A DNA stretch of 64,000 bases from Alkalimonas cellulosilytica (GCF_036325985.1 NZ_JAUHLI010000016.1:28592-92591), one strand, 5' to 3'; positions 41,248-50,967 are shown, counted from the stretch's first letter. Notes: generated by a model from the sequence alone, not told the origin. Numbers and translations are program-made.

Positions 41248-44200
41248 TTAGTGCTCGCTGACCGGCTCCAGGTTGTCTGGATCGCTGCTCAGATCCCGTG
41301 CCAGCAACAGGTACATGGCCGGTACTACAAACAAGGTGAAGGCGGTGCCTATGGTCATGCCGCTGGCAATCACCAGGCCCATGGCATAGCGGGAGGCAGC
41401 TCCGGCGCCACTGGCAATCAGCAATGGAATCATCGCCAGTACGGTGGCCGCTGTGGTCATCAGAATAGGCCTTAGCCGCACGGCGGTGGCTTCTTCGATG
41501 GCTTCACGCTTACTCCTACCTTCCTGCTGCAACTGGTTGGCAAACTCGACAATCAAAATACCGTGCTTGGCAATCAGGCCGACCAGGGTCAGCAAACCGA
41601 CCTGGGTGTAGATATTCAGGCTGGTAAAGCCCAGGCTGATAAAGATCAGCGCGCCGCAAACACTCATTGGCACGGTAACCAGAATAATGACGGCATTTTT
41701 GAACGACTCAAACTGCGCCGCCAGTACCAGAAAAATCACAATCAGTGCAAAGAAAAAGGTGATCACCAGTTGCTGACCTTCCGCTTTAAACTGCCGTGAC
41801 TGACCAGCGTAATCCACGGTATAGCCGGCAGGCAGTACGTCGGCGGCAATGTCTTCCAGTACAGCCAGGGCTTCACCCAAGGGCACGCCAGGGCGGGGCA
41901 GGCCTGAAATTTTCACCGCATTGAGCTGCTGGAAGCCCTTTAATGCCTGTGGTTGTACACTCTCTTCCAGCGTGATTAAGGTGGATAACGGCACCAGTTC
42001 ACCATCCCGATTGCGGGTGTAGTAGTTTTTCAGCTGCTCCGGGTTCAGGCGCTCTACCCGCTCTACCTGCGGGATCACCCGGTAGGAGCGGTTATCCAGC
42101 GCAAAGCGTCCGGCATCAGCTCCTGCTAGTAAGCTGCCCAGATCAGCGGCGATTTGCTGCATACTGACACCCATCAAAGCGGCTTTATCCCGATCGACAT
42201 GCACGGTCTGGCGCGGCCGGTCGATTTTTAAATCGTTGTCGACAAAGATAAAACGACCACTGGCCATGGCGCGGCCCATCACTTGCTGCGCTACTTCTTG
42301 CAACGCTTCAAAGGGTTGGGTAGAGCCAATCACAAACTCCACCGGCAAGCCACCGCCCGGTGAGGGTAGGGAGGGTGGTACCAGTGCAAAGCTGTTCAGG
42401 CCGGGCAAACTATCCAGGAATGGCTGAATTTGCGTTTCCAGCACCTGCTGGGTGCTGCGGCTACGCTGATCCCAGGGCGATAACACCAGGCCGGCAATGG
42501 CGGTATTGGTGCCACCCATGCCATTGATGATAAATACATTCTCAAGCTCTGGAATGTCATCCAGCAACCGGTTCAACTCCTTGGTATTGCGCTCCAGGTA
42601 ATCCAGGGTGGCATAACTGTCGGCGCTTAAGATGGAGAATACAAAGCCCTGATCTTCAGCCGGCTCCAGTTCCGATGGGCTGGTGACAAACAAGAAGTAG
42701 CAGGATACCAGCACGATACCACCAAAGGTCAGCAGCACTGGCAAGTAGTTCAGCGCACCATGCAGTTGCTTTTGATAGCCACGGCGCAGGCTGCTAAAGC
42801 GACGATCCAGCCAGGCTTCAAGGCGCGGTTTATCGGCCTCGGATTTGTGCGCTTTTAAAATGTAGGCACACATCACCGGTGACAGCGTCAGTGCTACTAC
42901 GCCGGATAAAATCACCGTGGCAGCCAGGGTAAAGGCAAACTCGACAAAGAGTACGCCGGTTAAACCGCCGACAAAACCAATCGGAATAAAGACCGCGACC
43001 AGGGTGGTGGACATGGCAATAATGGGCCAGGCCAACTGCCGGGCTCCCAAAATAGCGGCCTCAATGCGCGACTTGCCTTCTTCCATAAAGCGGTGAATGT
43101 TTTCCAGCATAATGATGGCATCGTCCACCACGATGCCGATGGCCAGTACCATAGCTAACAAGGTCAGCAGGTTGATGGAAAAGCCCAGCAACCACATTAA
43201 AAAGAAAGTTCCGACTAAGGAGACCGGAATGGCGATGGCGGGAATAATGACACTGCGCATTGAGCCTAAAAAGGCGTAGATCACCAACACCACGATCAGC
43301 AGCGCCAGTACAATGGATACCACCACCTCGTTGATGGCATTTTCGATGTATTCGGTGGAGTCGTATGGAATGTCGGCGCTTAACCCTTCGGGCAGTTGTG
43401 GAATGATTTCGCTGTCCCAGATACGGCGTACATCGGCAATCACATCCAGTGCATTGGCATCCGGTGCTATTTCAATGCCCATAAAGGTAGCGGCCAGGCC
43501 ATTAAAGCTCACAGAGCTCTCATAGCTTTCAGCACCAAGTTCGACTTCGGCAATATCCATTAAGCGCACCAGTGCATCCTGATCGGTACGGATCACCAGT
43601 TGCTCAAACTCTGCCACACTGCGCAGATCGGTGGCAGCATTCAGATCCACTGCTACCATCTGGCCTTTGGTGCGACCAAGGGCTGCCAGTACGTTGTTGC
43701 TACGCAGCGCCTGAGTGACATCGCTGCCGGTGACGCCCAGTGAGGCCATCCGGTGTGGGTCCAGCCAGATCCGCATGGCAAAGGTACGTGCTCCAAGGAT
43801 TTCTGCCCGTTGCACACCAGGAATGGTGGCCAATTGTGGCTCAACCACTCGTACCAGATAGTCGGTAATTTGGTTATTGCCAAGCACTTCACTGTAAAAG
43901 GACAGGTACATCGCAGCCACGTCCTGGCCGACCTTCAAGTTGACCACAGGATCCCGGGCATTTTCCGGTAACTCGGACCGTACCTTGTTCACCTGAGCCG
44001 CGATCTGAGTCAGCGCCTCATTCGGATCGTAGTCGAGCCTTAGATAGGCTTCAATCGAGCTCATGCCGGCAACGGAAGTCGATACGATGTAATCGATCCC
44101 TTCAGCGGCAGCAATTTCACGTTCCAGCGGACTGGTGATAAAGCCCTGAATCAGGTCGGCATCGGCACCAATGTAGGTGGTAGACACCGTGACTACGGCA

Positions 44201-44325
44201 TTTTTAATTTCCGGAAACTGGCGCACATTCATATCGAATAAAGAACGCAGGCCGAGTAGCACAATAAAGAGGCTAACCACCGTGGCCAGCACAGGTTTAC
44301 GGATAAAGACGTCGGTAAAACGCAT
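41248..44325 (-). CDS. RND family efflux transporter permease subunit
   Basis: This 1025-residue inner-membrane pump has the AcrB-type layout: first helix after MRFTDVFIRKPVLATVVSLF, two large periplasmic loops and twelve helices, with the proton-relay region VLAIGIVVDDAIIMLENIHR in helix 4. It would export drugs or other hydrophobic compounds using the proton gradient. AAGGA precedes the ATG, 11 bp after the adaptor gene. No outer-membrane channel gene follows, so it must use one encoded elsewhere. Substrate unknown. Confidence 0.95.
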   Translation of the reverse strand: MRFTDVFIRKPVLATVVSLFIVLLGLRSLFDMNVRQFPEIKNAVVTVSTTYIGADADLIQGFITSPLEREIAAAEGIDYIVSTSVAGMSSIEAYLRLDYDPNEALTQIAAQVNKVRSELPENARDPVVNLKVGQDVAAMYLSFYSEVLGNNQITDYLVRVVEPQLATIPGVQRAEILGARTFAMRIWLDPHRMASLGVTGSDVTQALRSNNVLAALGRTKGQMVAVDLNAATDLRSVAEFEQLVIRTDQDALVRLMDIAEVELGAESYESSVSFNGLAATFMGIEIAPDANALDVIADVRRIWDSEIIPQLPEGLSADIPYDSTEYIENAINEVVVSIVLALLIVVLVIYAFLGSMRSVIIPAIAIPVSLVGTFFLMWLLGFSINLLTLLAMVLAIGIVVDDAIIMLENIHRFMEEGKSRIEAAILGARQLAWPIIAMSTTLVAVFIPIGFVGGLTGVLFVEFAFTLAATVILSGVVALTLSPVMCAYILKAHKSEADKPRLEAWLDRRFSSLRRGYQKQLHGALNYLPVLLTFGGIVLVSCYFLFVTSPSELEPAEDQGFVFSILSADSYATLDYLERNTKELNRLLDDIPELENVFIINGMGGTNTAIAGLVLSPWDQRSRSTQQVLETQIQPFLDSLPGLNSFALVPPSLPSPGGGLPVEFVIGSTQPFEALQEVAQQVMGRAMASGRFIFVDNDLKIDRPRQTVHVDRDKAALMGVSMQQIAADLGSLLAGADAGRFALDNRSYRVIPQVERVERLNPEQLKNYYTRNRDGELVPLSTLITLEESVQPQALKGFQQLNAVKISGLPRPGVPLGEALAVLEDIAADVLPAGYTVDYAGQSRQFKAEGQQLVITFFFALIVIFLVLAAQFESFKNAVIILVTVPMSVCGALIFISLGFTSLNIYTQVGLLTLVGLIAKHGILIVEFANQLQQEGRSKREAIEEATAVRLRPILMTTAATVLAMIPLLIASGAGAASRYAMGLVIASGMTIGTAFTLFVVPAMYLLLARDLSSDPDNLEPVSEH

Positions 44326-44336
44326 CTTTGAATTCC

Positions 44337-45455
44337 TTATTGGTTGGCCGGTTGCGGATTCAGTTCGGCGCTTGGCTGTGCATTGCCATTCTCGCTAACT
44401 TTTACTGCGGCACCATTGCGTAGCTTTAATAGTCCAGAGGTTGCCACCTGATCGCCGGGTTCCAGACCACTAAGCACATTGATTAAATCGCCTCTGGTTT
44501 CGCCGGTTTGCACAAAGCGCTGAAAGGCTTTGAGCTGCCCATCTTCTTCGCGCAGCACAAAAACCGAATTACCAAACGTATTGAACTGAATGGCCGTCTG
44601 GGGCACCAGCAACACATCCTGTACCTGACCGGTGAGTACTTCGACCCGGCCGAACATACCTGGACGAAGTTGGTAGTCGGGGTTTTGCAAGGTGGCCTGA
44701 ATTTCTACGCTGCGGCTGGAGGCTCGCACGCCCGGGGAGATTGCAGTAATTTCACCGTAGAAAGCCTGTTCCTGATGCGCATCGACCCTTACACGAACCT
44801 GCTGGCCCAGATGAATTTGCGATAGCCGCTGCTCTGGCAAGGTGAAGTTCAAATACACCGGATCTAAGGCCTCCAATGACACCACGGCTGAACCTGGGGA
44901 AAGTAGTTGGCCCAGATTGACCCGGCGAATGCCAAGGATGCCACTAAAAGGTGCGCGGATTTCTTTTTGTGCAATGCGAGCTTGCTGCATGCGAACGGCT
45001 GCGGCTGCCTGCTCGGCCTCACTTTCACGGCGGCGCAGGTCAAGCTCGGAGACACTGCGCTCCTGGAACAGGCGCTGGTTGCGGTTTAACTCGATTTGAG
45101 CCAGCTTTGCTGCCGCCTGCAACCGAGCCAGTTCGGGTTGGTCGATGCTGTCATCCAGCTTGACTAACAGCTGGCCTTTTTCTACGGCCGCACCGCTTTC
45201 AAACAAAATTTCCCGCACAATTCCGCTACTTTCGCTGGTCAGCTCCGTGCCTTGCATCGCGACAAAGCTGCCCACCGCGCTGATGGCTGCTTCCCAGCGA
45301 TCCGGCTCAGCCTTGGCGGCAGTGATGCTGGCGGTTGGCATCGGCATGTTGTCAAAAAACTGATTCATAAAGTGATTGCCGATGGCTTTGTAGCCGAAAA
45401 TACCGCCAAAGACAATGAGGACGGCAAGTAACATCAGACTCATGCGCTTAAACAT
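44337..45455 (-). CDS. RND efflux periplasmic adaptor subunit (membrane fusion protein)
   Basis: This 372-residue adaptor has an N-terminal membrane anchor (MSLMLLAVLIVFGGIFGYKA), a lipoyl half-motif (VKLDDSIDQPELARLQA), a short coiled-coil hairpin rich in Glu, Arg and Ala and the barrel region (GRVEVLTGQVQDVLLVPQTA). It links the RND pump to an outer-membrane channel. ATG 45455 has AAGGAG upstream; the longer frame from 45506 lacks one. It lies 75 bp after the TetR gene and 11 bp before the RND gene, so the three form one operon. Confidence 0.94.
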   Translation of the reverse strand: MFKRMSLMLLAVLIVFGGIFGYKAIGNHFMNQFFDNMPMPTASITAAKAEPDRWEAAISAVGSFVAMQGTELTSESSGIVREILFESGAAVEKGQLLVKLDDSIDQPELARLQAAAKLAQIELNRNQRLFQERSVSELDLRRRESEAEQAAAAVRMQQARIAQKEIRAPFSGILGIRRVNLGQLLSPGSAVVSLEALDPVYLNFTLPEQRLSQIHLGQQVRVRVDAHQEQAFYGEITAISPGVRASSRSVEIQATLQNPDYQLRPGMFGRVEVLTGQVQDVLLVPQTAIQFNTFGNSVFVLREEDGQLKAFQRFVQTGETRGDLINVLSGLEPGDQVATSGLLKLRNGAAVKVSENGNAQPSAELNPQPANQ

Positions 45456-45530
45456 GATGGCTCCTTGATAGGCTGCCTGGCAGCCAACTAATTTTAATAA
45501 AAACAATGCAGGCCAGCAGAGTCTTGCTGG

Positions 45531-46247
45531 CTATGATGCGATCTTTAAATGCTGTTCAATCTGCTTAACCAGCTGTTCCAACACGGTTGGTTGACTGAGA
45601 TCCAGCAGCGGTTGCCACTGCATGCCATTCAGCAACCGGTGCATGTTGCGGTACATGGTCATCGGTCCGCGAGGGATAGAAAATGCTTCCAGCAGGCCCT
45701 GGGTATGGTCCAGCGTATGGCTGCCCTGACACAAAGCCCAGGTACCATAAGCAAGCTCCATGGTACTGGCGCCTTGCGGATCCAGATCACCTTCGTCGAT
45801 GGCTTGCTGCACAATGCCACTGACAATCCGGCAAATCGGTTGACCACACTGCAGCAACTGCTGCCGTCTGGCTTCGGAGGCATTTTCCCACACGGCTTCG
45901 GTCATCACGTACTGCGATAACTTGACGTAATTGGCCTGGCGGCGATTAAAATCCTGCTCAGCCACACAAATAGCGAAGATGCGCTGGCGTGATGGCGCCT
46001 GCCACTGTTCAATACGCTCAAACAGCTCCAGATGCAGCGCGGATTGTCGGGCCATCAGTGCCATCAACAGATCCTCTTTCGAGGTAAAGTGCTGATACAG
46101 GGTGCCGGTAGCGTAATCACAGGCTTTGGCCAGTTTGGCCATTTGCAACTGAATAAAGCCTTCTGCAGCAATCAGCTGCTCGGCTGTATCCAGAAACAGT
46201 TGCTCGCGCTCTTCCCGCTCCCGCTGTTTGCGTTCCGATGTTCCCAT
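45531..46247 (-). CDS. TetR/AcrR family regulator of the efflux operon
   Basis: This 238-residue regulator has an N-terminal TetR helix-turn-helix (MAKLAKACDYATGTLYQHFT) and a helical ligand-binding domain. It is first in the same transcript as the adaptor and RND pump genes, so by the usual logic it represses its own operon until a pump substrate binds. ATG 46247 has GAGG five bases upstream. A perfect 19-bp palindrome stands 28 bp before the start and is the likely operator. Confidence 0.92.
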   Translation of the reverse strand: MGTSERKQREREEREQLFLDTAEQLIAAEGFIQLQMAKLAKACDYATGTLYQHFTSKEDLLMALMARQSALHLELFERIEQWQAPSRQRIFAICVAEQDFNRRQANYVKLSQYVMTEAVWENASEARRQQLLQCGQPICRIVSGIVQQAIDEGDLDPQGASTMELAYGTWALCQGSHTLDHTQGLLEAFSIPRGPMTMYRNMHRLLNGMQWQPLLDLSQPTVLEQLVKQIEQHLKIAS

Positions 46248-46274
46248 AACCACCTCTTTTGATAGGGTGGCATA

Positions 46275-46293
46275 TTTTGAACCAGATTCAAAA
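46275..46293. promoter_or_regulatory. palindromic operator upstream of the TetR-RND operon
   Basis: TTTTGAA-CCAGA-TTCAAAA is a perfect 7-5-7 inverted repeat in the 64-bp gap before the TetR gene. A second repeat, GTTCA-ATTTA-TGAAC at 46305-46319, follows it and overlaps the end of the EamA gene. Confidence 0.6.
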
Positions 46294-46311
46294 AACGATC
46301 AAGCGTTCAAT

Positions 46312-47247
46312 TTATGAACCTTTGTAAGGAACTGTAACCACTGCCGCTTTGCGACCGGGCAGTAGCTGGCGGAGTTTGTGAAACGGGGTCAGCACCAGGG
46401 CATTGCCGGCCAACACCAGCGCAAAGCCAAGCAGGGTGCTCAGTTGCCATTGAAAGCCTTCGAACCAGGTACTAAGCAGCACCGCCACAAGGGGAAACAG
46501 TACGATGGTGTAACTGGCTTTTTCCGGCCCCATCCGTTTGAGAAGAGCAAAGTAAGTGCCAAAGGCGATCACGGTGCCAAACAGCGACAGGTAAAGCAGG
46601 GACCAGAGGTACGCCGGCTGGCTGCTGAACACAAAGGTATTGCCACTGAGCAGGGCGAGCGCCGTTAGTGCCAGGGTGCCGTACAGCATACCCCAGGCAT
46701 TCATGGGTAAAATGCCGATGCCCCGTCGTGAGTTGCGCACACTTAACATATTGCCAAAGGAAGCACTCAGGGTGCCGGACAGCACCAGCAGCAAACCAAG
46801 CAGGCTGGTATTGGCCAGGCTCAGACCCGTCAGATCCGGCGCAAACAATACCGCAATACCGCCTATGCCAAGAGCGGCACCAACATAGATGCGTTTAGCA
46901 ACCGGCTGGCCGAAGAACAAGCGGGTATTGATAATGTTCATCAACAGCATGGTGGAAAAGGCAATGGCTGCCATGGCTGAGGTTAAGTAAAGCTGGGCCT
47001 GATACAGCAGGTAGTAGTTCAGCGCGAAATTTAGCACTGCCATCAAGGCGACACAGAAGTGCATTGACATCGGCAGTCGCATCGGCAGGCGCCGTAGCAG
47101 GCACCAGGCCCAGAGCAGCAGGGCCGCCAGCCCGAACCGATACACCAGCGAAACGGCAACCGGCACCTCACCCAGCTGAAATTCAATCGCCAACCAGGTG
47201 GAGCCCCAAATCAAGACAGTGACAAGGTACAACAAGGCGTTTTGCAT
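46312..47247 (-). CDS. EamA/DMT family transporter
   Basis: This 311-residue protein has ten predicted helices as two EamA repeats, starting YLVTVLIWGSTWLAIEFQLG. Members export amino acids, metabolites or other small molecules. ATG 47247 has GGAG upstream; the TTG just before it is less likely. It is divergent from a MocR-type regulator with 104 bp between them, a common arrangement in which the regulator controls the exporter. It reads toward the efflux operon but is separated from it by the TetR operator. Confidence 0.9.
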   Translation of the reverse strand: MQNALLYLVTVLIWGSTWLAIEFQLGEVPVAVSLVYRFGLAALLLWAWCLLRRLPMRLPMSMHFCVALMAVLNFALNYYLLYQAQLYLTSAMAAIAFSTMLLMNIINTRLFFGQPVAKRIYVGAALGIGGIAVLFAPDLTGLSLANTSLLGLLLVLSGTLSASFGNMLSVRNSRRGIGILPMNAWGMLYGTLALTALALLSGNTFVFSSQPAYLWSLLYLSLFGTVIAFGTYFALLKRMGPEKASYTIVLFPLVAVLLSTWFEGFQWQLSTLLGFALVLAGNALVLTPFHKLRQLLPGRKAAVVTVPYKGS

Positions 47248-47351
47248 CAAAGGCTCCGGCCGGCAGAAGTTCGTACTGCTATGCTAGCGTTTTTCGGTAT
47301 ACTCACCATACACAGAAAATAATAAATATGACCTGTACAGTTGGAGGTAAG

Positions 47352-48791
47352 ATGACCGCAGTCATACAGCGTGAACTGGATGAGTTTTTGTATCAGCAGG
47401 TGGTGCGGCTTATCCGGCAATTGCAGCAGCAACAGTTGCTTCGGCCCGGTGAACGCTTGCCGTCCTTGCGTCAGCTTAGCAGCCAACTGGGTATCAGCAT
47501 TCCTACGGTGCGCCAGGGTTATGAAGAGCTGGAGCGTCTGGGCCTGATTGAAGCGCGGGATCGCTCAGGCTATTACCTGAAAGCACAGCGCCAGCCAGAG
47601 TGCCGGCCAGGTCGATTACCGCTAAGCAATAAGCCGGTGCCGGTGCGCCAGCAAAGCCTGCTGGAGCAATTTTACCAGGCGGTGCATCAGCCCGGAATTT
47701 TGCCGCTTGGCATTGCCCAGCCCAGCATGGCACAGCCTTCAGAAAAAGCATTGCTACGCACCATGCGCCGGGTCACGACACTGGCAGGCCAGCAAGTGAT
47801 GCATTATGGGCCCATCGATGGTTTTGCCCCACTGAAGCGTCAGTTGGCTCTGCGCTATCTGGATGTGGGGCTATCCTTGCAGCCGGATGATTTGCTGATC
47901 ACCAATGGCGGTCAGGAAGCACTGGCCATTGCCTTGCAGGCGGTGGCCAAAGCCGGTGATGTCATTGCAGTGGAATCTCCAACTTATTTTGGCGTGCTGG
48001 AGCTGATAGAAACGCTCGGCATGCTGGCGGTAGAAATTCCGGTTTGCCCGGATGATGGTATCTGGCTGGCCGATCTGGAGCAGGCCCTTGGTAGCCAGCC
48101 AATCAAAGCTTGCATCTTTTCCACCGCTATCAGTAATCCAATGGGCTCGTTCATGCCGGATGCGCAGCGCGAAGCACTGGTGCAGATGCTGGAGCAGCGC
48201 GGTATTCCACTGATTGAAGACGATGTGTATGGTGAGCTCTACTTTGGAGCTGCCCGCGGCCGGCCAGCGCAGTGTTTCAGCCGCAAGGGGCTGGTGTTGA
48301 CTTGCAGCTCTTTCTCCAAAACCGTGGCGCCAAGTTACCGGGTGGGCTGGTTGTTGCCGGGGCGCTATGGGCGTGAAGTCTGGCGGTTGAAGCGTGCTTT
48401 ATCTTTTGCTTCCTCGTTGTTGAATCAATGGACCCTATCCGAGTTTATCGCCAGCGGTGAGTATGACCGCAATTTAAAAAAACTGCGCCAGGTACTCAAA
48501 CTCAATAAAGAGCGGATGATGGCGCTGGTGCAGCAGCACTTTCCAGCCGGCACCAGAGTCAGCAATCCGCAAGGCGGTGCTGTGCTTTGGGTTGAACTGG
48601 CCAAATCGGCAGACTGCAGCCTGTTGTTTCAACAGGCGCTGCAGCAAGGGATCAGCATAGCGCCAGGCACCTTGTTTTCGCCGTCGCATAAATTTCGCAA
48701 CTGCTTGCGGCTTAGCTTTGGCGTACGCTGGCAACCGGAGGTGGAGCTGGCTATTCAGCGGCTTGGTAAGCTAGCCATTCTGGCGTCGTAA
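47352..48791 (+). CDS. MocR-type regulator (GntR helix-turn-helix plus aminotransferase domain)
   Basis: This 479-residue protein fuses an N-terminal GntR winged helix (LPSLRQLSSQLGISIPTVRQ near residues 38-57) to a fold-type-I aminotransferase domain. The PLP Lys is in SSFSKTVAPSYRVGW. MocR proteins use the PLP domain to sense an amine or vitamin and rarely catalyse. ATG 47352 has GGAGG upstream. It is divergent from the EamA exporter, the likely target. The intergenic region has GTAT-N7-ATAC at 47297-47311 overlapping a TATACT hexamer. Its 3' end overlaps the next, opposite gene by 21 bp. Confidence 0.9.
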   Translation: MTAVIQRELDEFLYQQVVRLIRQLQQQQLLRPGERLPSLRQLSSQLGISIPTVRQGYEELERLGLIEARDRSGYYLKAQRQPECRPGRLPLSNKPVPVRQQSLLEQFYQAVHQPGILPLGIAQPSMAQPSEKALLRTMRRVTTLAGQQVMHYGPIDGFAPLKRQLALRYLDVGLSLQPDDLLITNGGQEALAIALQAVAKAGDVIAVESPTYFGVLELIETLGMLAVEIPVCPDDGIWLADLEQALGSQPIKACIFSTAISNPMGSFMPDAQREALVQMLEQRGIPLIEDDVYGELYFGAARGRPAQCFSRKGLVLTCSSFSKTVAPSYRVGWLLPGRYGREVWRLKRALSFASSLLNQWTLSEFIASGEYDRNLKKLRQVLKLNKERMMALVQQHFPAGTRVSNPQGGAVLWVELAKSADCSLLFQQALQQGISIAPGTLFSPSHKFRNCLRLSFGVRWQPEVELAIQRLGKLAILAS

Positions 48792-49934
48792 CGCTTGCTC
48801 TACATCAATGCCCAACGTCAGTACACCAATGTGGCGGTTGTTGCTATCCGTCACTGCCAAACTGAGTTGTACCTGAAAACGCTGGGTCGAAGCGTCAAAT
48901 ACCACGGCATCCAAAAAATAGGGGGCGGTTTGTTGATACACATTAAGAAATTTGGCCTCATTGCCTTGCCAGAAGTCGGATGTCACAGCGCTGATGGCGA
49001 CATTTTTACCTTGTTGGTCGGTGAGGATAATCTCTGTGACAAGGCCTTGTTGCTGCGCTTGCCATTGCACTAAAAATTGCGACAAAGGCTCTGCCAGCAT
49101 GTGCTCACCCAGCTTAGGTGTCAGCTGCTCTACCTCATCCATCCACTGTTGATCCAGTCGATGCAACTCTGAGACTGGCATCGGTTGTTGATTGCTGGCC
49201 AGCACCGCTGCACGGAGTTCTGTATTGCTGGCCAACTGGGTGGCGAGCGGCAAGAAATAGTGCAGGATCCGCTCTTGCTCTATTGGGGAGAGCGCAAAGG
49301 GGCTTTGAGCACATCGATGAATATACTGATTAAATTGCCGTATAAAATCGGGCTGCTGTTGTAAAAAGCGGTAAGAGATGAATAAACCCAGCGGTACGTA
49401 ACGGAAAAATTCACTTTTGTAGTGGCGGGGATCAATGGCCAGTTGTGCAGTAGTATGTTCAAAGTCTTCCAGATCGAGCAATACCCTGTCGATACGATGA
49501 CGATGCAGTACTTGCAGCAGTTCAGACAAGGTATTTACTTCGACTGCTGGCTGAATATTCATAACTTCGAACCAGTTGGCTTGATGACTACCACGGATGA
49601 CCCCATATCGTAATGATGTTGTCGGAATGCCTAGGCTGTCTGGATGAGTGAACCAATACCAGTTTTCCAGAAACATAGGGGCGGATAATTCGCCATAGTG
49701 CTGCATTTCAGGCAGTAAAATGGCCGTGAAGTAGCCATCCAGCCGTTGCATCCTTACTTCCTGTTTGGCTCGTAACCAGGGCAGGGTTTGTAATTGATAG
49801 GGCTGGCGCATTTGCTGCAAAATGCAATGGGCTTGCCGGGTGGCATTGGTTGGGGAAGTGACAGGCACATTGGTACCCAGCTGCAATGGCTGACTGCTAC
49901 TCAATAACAGGCTGTAGAACAACGATGCAATCAT
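48771..49934 (-). CDS. periplasmic binding-protein-like plus PDC-like protein without output domain
   Basis: This protein of about 387 residues begins with a short hydrophobic stretch (MIASLFYSLLLSSSQPLQLG) that may be a signal peptide. Residues up to about 220 resemble periplasmic solute-binding proteins of the PBPb type (RMQRLDGYFTAILLPEMQ, PLGLFISYRFLQQQPDFI). The last 150 resemble a PDC/Cache sensor (EIILTDQQGKNVAISAVTSD, GVLTLGIDVEQAL). No kinase, GGDEF or receptor domain follows and no second membrane helix is seen. The start is uncertain; a TTG at 49979 is possible. No gene in the same transcript suggests a partner. Family assignment is tentative. Confidence 0.6.
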   Translation of the reverse strand: MIASLFYSLLLSSSQPLQLGTNVPVTSPTNATRQAHCILQQMRQPYQLQTLPWLRAKQEVRMQRLDGYFTAILLPEMQHYGELSAPMFLENWYWFTHPDSLGIPTTSLRYGVIRGSHQANWFEVMNIQPAVEVNTLSELLQVLHRHRIDRVLLDLEDFEHTTAQLAIDPRHYKSEFFRYVPLGLFISYRFLQQQPDFIRQFNQYIHRCAQSPFALSPIEQERILHYFLPLATQLASNTELRAAVLASNQQPMPVSELHRLDQQWMDEVEQLTPKLGEHMLAEPLSQFLVQWQAQQQGLVTEIILTDQQGKNVAISAVTSDFWQGNEAKFLNVYQQTAPYFLDAVVFDASTQRFQVQLSLAVTDSNNRHIGVLTLGIDVEQALRRQNG

Positions 49935-50087
49935 TTGCGACAATCTGTTAACGCCGTATTCGGGTAAGTATAGCAGCAATGGGCTAATTTACCGTTATTC
50001 AGCTTTCGCTCAGTCAAGGCTGATACAATGCATTATAGTGACGTTATGGGTAAGTTCTACCCAGTTCGCGGGCACAAAGGAATAGGT

Positions 50088-50411
50088 ATGAACATGTTTT
50101 CATTTCAGCGTCAAAATGGCCAGTGGCAGCGTCTCTGGCGACAACAGCAGGCTGCCGGCCCGGTGCAACGCATTCTGGCCTGGTTGGTGATGGGGGTGTT
50201 GCTGGTGGCTGGCTTTGTGCTGCTGTTGGTGATGTTGTTACTGAGCTGGTTGCTTATTCCGCTGTTTTACTGGCGCTATCGCAAAAAAATGCGTGCTTTT
50301 CAGCAAGCTGCTGCTCAGGCACAGCAGCAGTATCAGCAGCAGGCTGATCAGCAGAGTTCAGCCGGGCATCGGGTGATTGAAGGCGAAGTGGTGGGCAAGA
50401 AAGAAGAGTAA
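50088..50411 (+). CDS. small membrane protein with Gln-rich tail
   Basis: This 107-residue protein has a soluble head (MNMFSFQRQNGQWQRLWRQQ), one long or two close hydrophobic helices (residues about 32-63) and a cytoplasmic Gln/Ala-rich tail ending in HRVIEGEVVGKKEE. That ending is seen in small inner-membrane proteins of related genomes, but I assign no function. AAAGGA precedes ATG 50088; a start at 50028 is unsupported. It converges on the TerB gene with 10 bp between them. Confidence 0.7.
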   Translation: MNMFSFQRQNGQWQRLWRQQQAAGPVQRILAWLVMGVLLVAGFVLLLVMLLLSWLLIPLFYWRYRKKMRAFQQAAAQAQQQYQQQADQQSSAGHRVIEGEVVGKKEE

Positions 50412-50421
50412 ACTGCTCTAT

Positions 50422-50877
50422 CTACCCTGCCTGCACCGCCAGCTTGCATTGAATGTAATCGCTGTGGCGGATAAACAGCAGGTCCGCGATTTTACGCAGC
50501 ATGGCTTCTTCGTGTGGATCCAGAGTGCCGTCATGGTAAGCAATACGCCACAGCTGCTCCATTAAATCCAGCCGCTCAGGATAGCTTAAATCTTTCATTT
50601 TCGAGGTGAAGCGATGCAGGCAGACTGAGTCACTACTTAGCTCCTTGGCCCGGCGAAAGACGACTTCGGCATCTGCCGGGGTTAAACGATACTCACTGGT
50701 CAGGTAACTCAGCACTTCATCGTGTTCGGCACTGGCATCCTGAAAATCAGCCGCTGCTACTTCCAGCATCAGTACCACCGACATCAACTGCGCTTCGCCC
50801 ACCAGTTTCAGTGCCGGACAATCGGCAACTGGCTCTGTACCACTTCGCTCCAGCAATTGCTTAAATAATTGAAACAT
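50422..50877 (-). CDS. TerB-like protein (COG4103 type)
   Basis: This 151-residue all-helical protein matches the TerB-like fold, with the repeated acidic helix pattern LMLEVAAADFQDASAEHDEV and WRIAYHDGTLDPHEEAMLRK. TerB-like proteins bind metal ions through acidic residues, and the name refers to tellurite resistance, but this stand-alone form has no ter genes around it. GGAG precedes the ATG. Function in this organism is unknown. Confidence 0.85.
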   Translation of the reverse strand: MFQLFKQLLERSGTEPVADCPALKLVGEAQLMSVVLMLEVAAADFQDASAEHDEVLSYLTSEYRLTPADAEVVFRRAKELSSDSVCLHRFTSKMKDLSYPERLDLMEQLWRIAYHDGTLDPHEEAMLRKIADLLFIRHSDYIQCKLAVQAG

Positions 50878-50967
50878 AAATACTCCTGTCAGCGCTGCCA
50901 GCTGCTTGATTTTTTTACGCTGCTACCCAATTGTACAGATCAGTTCATTCTTATCTGAGTGCTTTTT

